In this document: in pieces, positions 1 to 10,000 of the stretch
Position numbering within the stretch: position 1 is the first letter of the stretch
How the letters are laid out: each line of letters opens with the position of its first letter
Assembly: GCA_000310025.1 (NCBI GenBank)
Contig: FN649751.1
Span: forward strand, 45,259 to 75,489
Direction of reading: 5' to 3'
Length of the DNA stretch: 30,231 bases
Origin: Ectocarpus siliculosus
Taxonomy: Eukaryota > Sar > Phaeophyceae > Ectocarpales > Ectocarpaceae
Translations under genes and position numbers: made by a program
Notes under the pieces: generated by a model
Databases searched by the model: none
What the model saw: only the letters and a program-made list of their open reading frames with translations
What the model was told of the DNA's origin: nothing

Positions 1-1472
1 CCTCCCACACACTACTAGTGTACACGTCCGCGACAACAAACTGCTAATTGGTACCATGCTAAAGAGAACACCAACAGACACACCCACAGGGTGGTTCGAA
101 AAAAATAATTTCAATACCAAACACGTTGCGCTACGCTAGCTCGACACGTTGCTGGTGGCGTGACATGCCAGGCAAGCCCGGGCGAGCCACGAAAAAAAAA
201 ATAAAATACAAAAAGAGTCGCGCAACACGCCAACAATTGAGACACTCCTCCCCAGTTGATGAGAGCCGGCCAAGCGTCGGGGATACGCTGTACAATACCT
301 CCCTCGCTGAAGATGCCGCGACCACCACCACGAAGACAAGGCGCGGTCCAAACACGGAGCACGCCTGCGGCTGCAGCGATCGAGCGAACCGAGGTCGGGC
401 TGACATAACGCCTTCCTGCCGATGATTACGCTCGTTCCGCTTCCCTCCAAAACATAAAAAAAACATCACCAGACATCGCTGATATCATCGGCCAGAGGGC
501 TACAAGCGTACGTTTGCCATTGGTGAGGAGGCAGAAAAAAGACAACACATGAGACAACACAACCACTGCGAAGAACGAACATCCACGTGGAGGAAAAAAC
601 ATATCGCGTCGTCGTTTCTTAGTCCATCACCCATACAACCACCCTTGCTCTTGCTCCCCAAACTGGGAATGCACACCCTTCACTGCTGCTGCACACGAAA
701 ACATGTGCTTGCAAATAGCTGCACACCACAATGGAAGAACCAAACACAGAGGTATGAAGGGAAGACCCTTATGCGAAACTCATAACGGGTGGGATCGACA
801 TAGTGGCCGCAAGCAAAGTAGCCCTTCCATGAAACAAGTCTTCGATGAAAAGCCTGTTTACGCTGTCGTCGCTGACGACAAGAAGATGAGAAAAAAAGAA
901 AAACCGAGGAGAGACCGGCGGATTGCTCCATGGCTGCACACAAGACCCAACAACACAGGCAGAAACCCAAAATCGACAGGAGCAGTTTTACCACTAGGGT
1001 CTGATCCTTCAAAACCCGGCGGCACTCGGCTTCGACTTCAGGGTCTACCAGTATGAAAAAAGGACAATATTCGTAGCTGGTTGTGTGGTGGATGCGATCA
1101 ACTAAAGATCATGCCCATCCTCCTGCATGCCTGCGATAATGTGATTCCCAAAATCATGTATCCACTAGGCGATTTTTACCCATCGCCGCTTGTGTCCCCG
1201 GAGATGGGTTCTAACAAAGCACACAGAGGATAAGGGGCGACGCCGTTTGCTTCGCCAAGAGCACTCTGAGTGGAGGGGCACCGCCCCTTGCGAGCATGCG
1301 GCGGAGGCGTTCTTTACGAGAAACAAACCGCTTGGATCAGCCGCGGGTGGCATATATACCTGTACCCTGCCTTGCGAAGAGGGTTCTTAACCAGATTCGA
1401 GCAGAAAAAAAAAAAAAACATTAAGCTATATGCGTACGTACTGTATGTGTGTTGTGGGTGACGGCGGGGAGA
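1..1472. other. Spacer downstream of the syntaxin gene, no gene recognised
   Basis: This stretch follows the syntaxin stop codon at 1473 on the minus strand, so its right end should contain that gene's 3' UTR and polyadenylation region. The open frames here are short, overlap on both strands and resemble no protein I know. A-rich runs occur near 190-215, 450-465 and 1405-1420. I see nothing that supports a gene, an RNA or a mobile element. Confidence 0.6.
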
Positions 1473-4400
1473 CTACGAGCCCATCACGTAGATTACGAGT
1501 ACGATGATCGCGATGATGACAAGCACGATGATGATCATGCAGCACTGCCGTTTTCGAATCTTCTTCGAGGAGTCGATGGCGTGCGCGATGTCCGTGTTAG
1601 CATCCTTGACGTAGTCCGACGCAGATTTCACCTGGGTACGGTGTGGTACCAAAAACGAACACGCAAGAAAGATTATGGTCACAAAAAGAGCTGCTGATTG
1701 TGACAAAAGTCATCAGACGAGGCACGAAGAAAGCCTGAATCGCATTGTACCATCAGCACGTAGCTTTCGCAGGCAGCGAAGCAGGAAGTACCGTGCTCGC
1801 AGAATCGCATTGTACCATCAGCACGTAGCTTCCGTAGGCAGCGAAGCAGGAAGTACCGGGCTCGCATAATCGCAGCGTGGATGGTCCAAACCCCCCATAT
1901 TTTTCTTTGTCCCGGTCGTTACATGTTCAGCAGGGGGTTTTCCCCTCGCGATCGACGCTACTGGTATATTCGTGGTTGTCTTTTCAATTAGTGGCTGTTG
2001 GAAGTAATGGTAGAAATTATCGCGAGAAACTGGTTGTTGGGAAAAATGATAGAGCTTCTCTTTGAAGCTTGGTATTATAACCGGTAAGCTGGGCACTAGG
2101 AGCGGTAGCAGCCGCCTTCAAAATACCGGTCTTGGCACAAGAAACGATAGAACCTCTCCTTGAAGGCGGGTAAAAGAAGCGGTAGGAAGTCGACAGATAG
2201 TCCGGCCGTTCCAAGAGCTAGCTAGGTATCTCACCTGGTACTCGATCTGGTCCAACATCTCCCCCTGGCGATCGACGAGTAGCGCAAGGTCCATGAACAT
2301 CTTGTGGAGTTCCAGGATGGAGGCCTCCAATCTCCGCACGTCGTGGTACGTGTCCTTCACTTCCTCCAAAACTGACGACCCGACCAAGACAACACACGAG
2401 CAAAAAACACCCATACACACGAGAAGCAATCTCCGATTTCTAGCCGCACTGAGACTGATTGAACCATCCTCATTGGTCAGCAGATTAAGGACTTTCGACT
2501 GACAGCGGTGACGCTCGGGCGCTTGTGGCCACGTCCTTGTCTCTCTATGACCGTGCATCACTACCCGCATGAGCGGAGAAAGCGAGCACAGTACCAGACG
2601 CTCTATACACACGCGCACAATCATCACGGGCTCCCAGATCACGGCAAGCCTGTACAACCATGTTTCTGGTTTCGATAGGTACTGCGACTGACAATCATCT
2701 GTTAGCCCGTTAGCGCGGTCGATGCCAGCAATAAAACCACGCACACACGCGGCCGCCGACCCTGATCGGCCCCCAACAAGCGGCACAACTAGCTAAACTC
2801 ACCGTGTGTCACCTCGACCGGGTCCCCTTGCTGCAAAATCGCCGCCTCCATCACTCTTTGAACTCCGTCCTGTTTATTGCGATACATGAAACGCAGATGA
2901 ATACACACACAACTCCATGATAGACAGTTTGTTCGAGAATTAGCGCTCTATTTCCGACAGATGATAAATATGTCTCCCCTCGCTATCCCGTTCTCTCGTG
3001 TGCTCGAAAGTAATTTTTATCAAATGACGCCCAACTCATGCACCCATAATCGAACGTAGGTCTCATGAACTATGCAGGCATCATGCCAACATGATATACA
3101 TGCATGAGGCGGGTAACACGTGGCAAAAAAAAGCCGATGTACCGCAACAAATATATATATATATATGTGGTAACGAAAAACCAACCCCAAACAACCGAAA
3201 AAATCCTCGCAGAGTGCCGCACAGCGGACCGTGAGCGGACCCACCTCCTGCTCGAAGACGGTCGTAAGTTCCTCTTCGGTGGCTGACGGTTTCACCGCGA
3301 GGATTTGTCGCTCCGCCTTCTTTTTCACCGACGTCTTGTACTTGTTCTGAGGCCGGACGAGAAGGAGGAGCGCGCCGTAGGTTGGGGGTCGTACGATACT
3401 TTCGACAACGTCTAGACCATCGACGAAGACAGCACAAGTCCTCCGGCCGCAACCCTCTCCCAAAGGATAAACCCTAACCTAGACTGCACTCCCTCGGTCC
3501 AAATCCCCCATATCTCTCGAGATTTTCTTTTCCCTTGGAAGGGCACGTCTTGGCGGACAGACAGCTGTCGCCGGCTAGCCCGTGGTCGCTCCTTGGCATA
3601 CTGTAGCAGAGGATATCGGGACCACATAGTCTCGTCAGTTTCGTCTCGCAGGAGTGTGAGGTATTACAGCAGCGCCGGAATACCCAACACTCGTGTCACG
3701 TCCCACCTCCCCCTTCTTTGCCCACAGCAGCGACAACACCCCTGCCTCCCGACAAGCTTGTACAACAACAAAAAGCCTTGAAACAACTGCCGGTGGTCTT
3801 AGGCAAGGTCGACGACATTTCTGACGACATTAGTGGTGGCACCAGCAGCAACAAAGGAAACACCCCCAGTCTCCACTCTCTCCCTTGCCGCCGCCGCACC
3901 TGCCGATTTTGGTAGTCTTTCGCAAGGTCGACGAATTTTCTGGTCAGCGTGTTCTGCAGGTTTTCTCGGACTCGCACTTCCGACGGTTTCGCCCTGGACG
4001 GGTCCTTCTTCATGGCCTCCGTTTCCTCTCGCATCGCCTGCAGCAGGCCCTTCGCGTGCGCCACACGATTATTCGTGCTGCAAAGGCGGACCAACAGCGA
4101 GAAGACGGGGGCCAAACGATGGGAAACGGATGGGGGGGGGGGCTAGAACAAAAGGAGAAAATTTTCTTCCTTCCGTGTGGGAATATGCTCCCGCTATTGC
4201 ATCGAGCTTGGATGGGGAAAGCAACCCACAACATCCTTTTCGTCCGCAAGCAAAACTCCCACCATTGCATCGGAGCCCTTTGTTCAGCCAAAAAGAAGAA
4301 CAAAGTCACACACCCACACACACACGATTGGCCACGCAAACATACTCGAATCCGAGCCGGCCAACTGCTGAGCAAAATCGTGAAACCGACTCCACAACCA

Positions 4401-6561
4401 TGGTCAAATGCACGCGAGCGATGCTTGTCCTGGACGGAAAAAATGAAAACTCGACAAGAAACTTTGCTGTCGGCAACAACGACAACAAATCATAGACGCG
4501 CGCAGTCAACAGCAACATGAGCCTTACTGATGAACGAAAGAGTAATGTCCAGAAAGGAAGCGCTAGTTGGCTGCTACTCAACAACCAACGTCCAATGTAC
4601 GCAAAAAGAGACGGGTTCGTACGGCATCTATCTCATCTCTCAACGAAAACGTGCAAAAAGCGAGCCGTCTCTCTCACTTGGCGATGGTGGTGTTGATCTG
4701 GGACTTGGCATCAGCTTCCACCGTTGCGCTAGACGTTAAAGTCGCCTGCTGCGTCAACGTGTCCAGATCTGTGCACGCCTGCGGTAAGACGGGGAACAGA
4801 ACGACAACGGTGAAGATGAGCATGAGAAATAAGATCAGACGACGGGGTCGAAGACAGGACACCTTAACTGCTCAAAAGACTGCTGTTTGGCGGAAGACAT
4901 CAAGACCCCCAACGGTGCAAGATGGAAAATAGAAGAAACACAGAAAAAAGATAAAATAGGAATGCCTTTCGAGTTGTACGAAATACCACACCTTTTTGGC
5001 ATCTTCAGAACGCACGCAAAAAAATCACTCTTTGTGACAATTTCATTAACCACGGACGCCTCTCTGTTTCCCGTTCGAACCATTGTCATGTGTGGGGGTT
5101 GGGTGGAACCTGCTGTGGCGTTCATACCTCGAAAACCTCGACCATCGAGTAATGGAGGCGTATGCCGCAAATCACGATAAACGCATCAGTGGCATCGACG
5201 ATCGACCTCGTATTCGAGTCAATTACACATTCGATTGTTTGGTCCTCGCGTGATCCCAATTGGGTGGTGGTGGTGGTGGTGGTGGTGGAACAGCGGTCAA
5301 TGCACCATGCAGCTACAGTAGTAGCAGATTAGAATCATCCAGAGACCGATCACTTGCTCGCAAGAGACGGAGGAGTTATTTATTTTATTGCCATCCCATT
5401 GATTGTTTTTCTGGGCGTCGTCGGTCCTCATGCCTTTTCGGTACAATTCTGGACGCACCAGCCGGGGCCACACAGGAGGAAGGAGGTTACGATGTATAGC
5501 TGCAATGTAACATCGAACACAGGAACCCTTTGCAGGGCATTGGCCCGACGGAGGGCGTTCTGAATGTCATCATGCAACAAATGTAAGGGCACATCGGGAA
5601 CCACTCTACCAATATAACTGCTCTCTAACACAGTCGTGCAGACATTGTGTGTGCTGTAAAGGTGGACGCACTTGTACCCAGGTACTGCTGTACGTGTACA
5701 AACATGCAATTGCACCTTGTACCCATACCACGCCGTGTTCCTGTGATGTTTACATGTTTACAACTTTACAACGGCAAGATTCAAGCGGACCAAAAGGCAG
5801 TGATAGCTTGCGGGTCTGCTGTACCCTCCCCGCGCCGGCCCAACAAGCCTTATTATTGCCATGCTCTCCAACGGTTTGTTAGGAGTGAAATTGAGACGGA
5901 CGACACAAGCCGATTCCCGGAAACTGGGGAACCTCGATAACTCGCCGGGGAAAGTTCTGGGGAATGATGAGGGAGCGGCACGGAGATTTATCCGTCTTCG
6001 AGACAGCAGGGGTTGAAATGCTAAAATTGTTCCGAATGCCCTCTGTCGGCACCGACGTTCGTTTCGAGCTCGCCCATGAGCGTGTACTGCTGTAAATAGT
6101 TTGGCCTTGTGTACCCCAATCGTGCACATACCATATCGAAACGTAGTGCAGAGAGTCGGCCGTCGTATACAGCAGCTGTAATTGGCCGCAACACCGAAAC
6201 ACAGAGTGAAAACAGGAGACCGCAGTATTGCACGGCAGGCACCGCGGGTCACCGAGAGCTCGCCCGCACGTGGCTTTCAGGAAAACAAGTATCGGACGGA
6301 AAACGGCGCAGAGGGGTTGCCGATTGAATGCATCTGTTGTGGTGGGCGTAATCCGTAACGCTCGCTCACCTTCTTGACGGCGTCAATGTCCTTCTTGACT
6401 GCGTTAACCTTGTCGAAGAACCCTTCCATGAACCCTGCGCCGCCGCCGCCGCCGCCGCCGCCGCCATCCCCGTTATCATTGATGTCGATTGCGATCTCAA
6501 AGGGTGCAACACTTGAACCGCCTCCACCCCCACCCGTGAGCTCGCCTAGCCTGTCGTTCAT
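1473..6561 (-). CDS. Syntaxin-type Qa-SNARE, seven exons, complete
   Basis: This is a target-membrane SNARE of the syntaxin family, anchored by its C-terminus and acting in vesicle fusion. Exons in transcript order are 6561-6370, 4778-4678, 4077-3900, 3346-3245, 2869-2803, 2371-2235 and 1631-1473. All phases agree and give 311 residues, a normal syntaxin length. Residues 1-8 (MNDRLGEL) resemble the N-peptide that binds Sec1/Munc18 proteins. A Gly-rich linker (10-43) precedes the Habc helices (about 44-180), which include NTLTRKFVDLAKDYQ and KYKTSVKKKAERQ. The SNARE motif (about 215-275) contains LEASILELHKMFMDLALLVD and the zero-layer Gln249 in RQGEMLD. A basic RKRQCC stretch precedes the membrane anchor at about 291-309, and its Cys pair could be acylated. 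The N-peptide and Habc favour a plasma-membrane or secretory-pathway syntaxin, but the exact compartment cannot be read from sequence. The upstream neighbour is divergent. Confidence 0.93.
1738..1867. repeat. Two-copy 65-bp tandem duplication
   Basis: Copy one spans 1738-1802 and copy two 1803-1867, followed by a few bases of a third start (AATCGCA at 1868). Each copy contains CATTGTACCATCAGCACG and GCAGCGAAGCAGGAAGTACC. The copies differ at only a few positions, so the duplication looks recent. It lies in the last intron of the syntaxin gene. Confidence 0.9.
2045..2170. repeat. Degenerate direct repeat about 98 bp apart
   Basis: Segments at 2045-2072 and 2143-2170 match at most of 28 positions around GATAGA.C.TCTC.TTGAAG. 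The sequence between them also carries repeated ACCGGT and AGCGGTAG words (2080-2130). This looks like an older tandem repeat decaying in the last syntaxin intron, next to the fresher 65-bp duplication. Confidence 0.55.
3151..3167. repeat. AT dinucleotide microsatellite
   Basis: An uninterrupted (AT)n run of about eight units lies in the syntaxin intron between the exons at 3245-3346 and 2803-2869. It is a simple repeat with no sign of function. Confidence 0.9.
3792..3823 (-). repeat. Decayed partial copy of a syntaxin exon end inside the adjacent intron
   Basis: On the plus strand GGTGGTCTTAGGCAAGGTCG and the following bases at 3792-3823 align with 3911-3942, the last coding part of the exon at 3900-4077. 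The match is about 27 of 32 positions, including an identical 13-mer (GCAAGGTCGACGA). The copy also keeps the CTGCCG word that marks the exon's 3' end (3789 versus 3900). It lies about 119 bp downstream in transcript direction, within the intron. It does not preserve the KFVDLAKDYQ frame cleanly, so it is probably a dead local duplication rather than an alternative exon. Confidence 0.7.
4132..4142. repeat. G homopolymer run
   Basis: Eleven consecutive G lie on the plus strand (C in the syntaxin transcript), about 55 nt upstream of the acceptor of the exon at 3900-4077. The pyrimidine-rich strand may contribute to the splice acceptor context. The run is also prone to sequencing and length error. 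Confidence 0.85.
4779..6369 (-). other. First and longest syntaxin intron (1,591 bp)
   Basis: The intron lies between the exon for residues 1-64 and the exon for residues 65-97. It holds a GGT/ACC microsatellite at 5262-5288 and several TACTGCTGTA-type words (5681, 6077, 6169). I find no supported exon or gene in it, and the open frames present are short and unlike known proteins. Confidence 0.75.
5262..5288. repeat. GGT trinucleotide microsatellite
   Basis: About nine GGT units (ACC in the syntaxin transcript) lie within the first syntaxin intron. A shorter GGT run recurs at about 7700-7714, in the first intron of the neighbouring plus-strand gene. Confidence 0.92.
6438..6465 (-). repeat. 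In-frame GGC (poly-Gly) microsatellite in syntaxin exon 1
   Basis: A plus-strand GCC run reads as GGC codons on the coding strand and encodes nine consecutive Gly around residues 33-41. A second Gly run at residues 10-15 is encoded nearby (about 6517-6534). The repeats sit in the linker between the N-peptide and the Habc domain, where length changes should be tolerated. Confidence 0.9.
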
Positions 6562-7038
6562 CTTCTCCCAGCAAAGATGCCCACGGTTAACAACGCAGCG
6601 TGCGGATGTGCGTCGAGAGCCCTGTTCCAACGGGGAGTTACAGCTCCAGCTTGTGCCGCCTCACCGCTAGCCAGGCACAAGACACTTGCTGCACAGACGA
6701 GGGTGAACGGTTGCCTTCTCTCCCTCCCCGTCCGCTTTGCAGTGGTGGCTCGTGATCGCAGCGACAACCCGCTGCTGCTGGCTCCCTGCCGCCTGCTGTG
6801 CCTACTTCTGCTTGCTGTGATGGAGAGAGCACGCGACGGTGGTGGGGGGGGGGCAAGGGGGCATTCGACAGGGTTTCCGTGTGGAGAGGCTTTCTCTTCG
6901 CATGTAACGGCCTACAGAACTCACGCGCAAGCAGCCGGATTTTACTCCTTCCGCCGATCCTTGAACAGGGGTGGGCGGCGAGGAGGCGAAGCAAGCGAAC
7001 TGCAGCCCAAGCGTGATACCGGGGAGTGCGTCGGCTGA
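6562..7038. promoter_or_regulatory. Divergent intergenic region, probable shared promoter
   Basis: Only 477 bp separate the syntaxin start codon (minus, 6561) from the start codon chosen for the coiled-coil gene (plus, 7039). Both promoters and both 5' UTRs must fit here unless there are non-coding first exons. I see no clear TATA box. A nine-G run occurs around 6843-6851. The role is inferred from position only. Confidence 0.55.
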
Positions 7039-10000
7039 ATGAACCCTTCTGATGATACAGAAACGAGTTGTAGCACGAGCTCGAGTAGTTCTGGCCCTGG
7101 TTCTCGGCCCGAAAGGGTCGCTGTTGGGGCTTCACCAGGGAGCGAAGTATGGAGCCCGGCGGCGGTTGAACACGCCAGAAGTGGAGCTCCTTCCCCTTCG
7201 TGCGCTGGGGGGAGGGGTGGTGGCGGCGAGTGGTGGCTCAACGATGCTCGTGCGTTTGAGAGGTGCGGAAGTGTGTCGTGTAGTCTCTCTCTACCTTACT
7301 TGGGGTAGGGATCTCGTCGACGCTGGGACTGATCAACAGGGGCGATTTGAACATTTGAACGGCATGAAGCTCAGCACTGCAGTTGTGCGCACGTGCCCTC
7401 TGGCATCACGGGGCGTACTGGGTTGCGTCAAAACCGCGCATGGCTGCGTATACCTGCCCGTGCTCAGCTTACAGCTTCAAAGCTGGTTGGTGTCCCGTGC
7501 TATACAATTCTACTGTAGGTCGGGAAAAGGTACTGTTTATTATTTCATGTGCAGCAAAGAGTACCGTACAGCAGAGTACAGTCGGAGACCGGTGCTCTTG
7601 GGACTACTGTGCATAGCTGCCAACGATTACGCGCGTGGCTGGTACAAAACGCAAGAGATAAAGATGCCGTGTTCGTGGTGAAATAGGGGAATTGTTGCTG
7701 GTGGTGGTGGTGGTAGGGCGCCTAGTGCCATACCACGTTCTTACCGGCCCAACTGGCGCAGGCCCAACATAATACATTGCGAGTTCAGAGAATAAATTGG
7801 CATCAGTGAGAATGATGTACAGGTGGGAGGCTCAACAACTGTGCCTTCTCTTCAAGCCTACAACACCTCACGTCGAGAAGTTTAAAGGAAAAACTACGGG
7901 ACATTGGGTCAATGCTGTACGCAGCCTCGAGGCGTTGCTGCAGCACCCACGTTCGCTACAGCAGTACACAGAGCAAATAGCGTCGATAGCGAACGCTTTC
8001 GCACACGAAAAGGCTCGTGGCCTGGCAGAAACAGAACTCACATTGGCAGTCTAGGTTAAACAAAGGAGCATAATGTTTTCTCCTCTCCTTGCCTCCTCTT
8101 GCTCTTGTCGATTGTCACAGCCAAGGTAAGGCACCACACGACACAGCCACCTACGACGATGACGACGATACCACTCGAGTAACTGTCACGTCTCCTGCTC
8201 GGCGTCGAACGGAGGCGTCGTCCACCACAGCTCGGAATCGCAGAGGAGGCGAAGATAAGCCGACTTACGGCAGCAATTCACCTCGCCAGCGACCGTTGTC
8301 TGCGCCGCCGAAGGTTTACCAGTATCCCTTTTCTCGACAATCGGAGCTTGGAAAGGAAGAGGCTTCTACCGGAAGGTTGCGATCAAGGGAAACGATCGGT
8401 GGACAGACAGGTACAACCGACGGTAGTGCCGAGGTGCTTGAGCCGGACGGCTGCAAGACCGTTAGGGGCCGCGATGGGAAGGGAGATCCCGGAAGGGATG
8501 CAAATTTAACATCTCAGCAGCGACTGAGCTTGTCGTCAATCTTCGGGTCGGCGTCAGAGAGGCGGACGAGCGAGAACAAGCAATCCGACGCTCGATCCTC
8601 GATGTTGGTGAGCGAGAATGAGGGGGCCGTGAAGCGTGGAATAGCCAGATCTGCTTTTCTGGAAGGGAGAAACGAGGGGGGAGATGGGAGCAACGCTGGT
8701 GCTTCGTTGTCGCCTCAAACCTACGGGCTTCATCGATGGAAGGAGTACGCGGTGCTGAGGTGAGGGAGAGGTCCAACCACGTCGAGTGTCGAGTTTTTTC
8801 GGGAACATTTCAACTTGACCGATTGACGCTGCCTGCTAAATTATCTCGAAGATAAACTTGAGGTAGTGGCTTCGAGCTTCTTCTACCTTGTTTCCATTAC
8901 ATATCAAACGCGGCATTCAAGTAACTGAGGGCTGGCTGGAACATGAGCTAATCACCATTCGCAAATACAGCACGAGTTCAACACCCATCACTGTCCAATA
9001 CGGGGTTTGTTGGGCGGCGCTTGCTTAGGAAGTTTGGTGTTGAGATAGAGTTACACTCAGACTTCCGACCGTGCAAAAACGACGAAAGCAATACGTACGT
9101 GTGCTATTTCCTGCTGTGAGACGTGACAAATCAAGTAAGTTATGCCGCTTTGGGGTCGTTGATCTAATTGTTTAACAACGCGGCTGCGTTCCACCACCAG
9201 TCTGCCAGCATTTCCCACGAAGTCTGATCGTGTCGAGACACCTGTTAGTTGTGACCCATGGTTTTTGCGGCTTGCAGCGAGCCTCGTGCTTGAAAGATAG
9301 CCTGTAGGTATGATCTGGGTGATGTAAGTCACCAAATTCTCAGCAGGCAAGGCAAGAAACAAACGGCTGGTACGATCTTCAGGGACTGCCACGTGACGTG
9401 CGGATATCCTCATCTCTATTTTAGAACCAATTTTCCCCGCGGGTGACACCGGCCATGGCTCCTGCTTGTGTGCTCGCCCACTTTGTACGATAGGCACGGG
9501 GGGAATAAGCGGTTCGTCAACAGCCAGCATGGTCGCGAAATTCTCGTCGAAACAGCCTCGACGATTCGCACCAAAGAGGTGAGAGAGGGGAATACCCAAG
9601 TACAGCCAGGGGCCTCATATTGCGCTTAGGGCAAGGATACGGATGAGGCAGAGGGGCACACGGTTCCCGTTAGAGCTTCACCGCTTTCCGCAAGCCCGCG
9701 TCGGGTTCACTTCATTATCACCATCTCGATGCACTAGAACGGAGCCAACACTGATCACTGTGGTCTCTTGCGAACCCGGGTTCTCCTCGAAAAGGGAAAA
9801 CCGTTCGCCCATATTTCCGACACATACCTCGTTCAAGATGACTCACGCGTTTGCCAGGATGCGGACTGACCTCGCTTGGAATATTTGTAGGTGCCGCAGT
9901 GGTGGGATCCGTGTGGCTCCTGCAAGGATCGAACTTTGAGTGTCAACGGTATTGCCTAATACCTTGGGCAGGCTGCATGGGATACATCCGACCTCGTTCA

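Noticed and set aside
1-1472. Several overlapping frames of 60-117 codons
   Set aside because: They occur on both strands with no domain-like sequence, no splice partners and no consistent composition.
7052-7681. 209-codon plus-strand frame
   Set aside because: It overlaps the coiled-coil gene's first exon in another frame, crosses its donor and runs into repeat-rich intron. The 7039 frame links in phase to the next exon.
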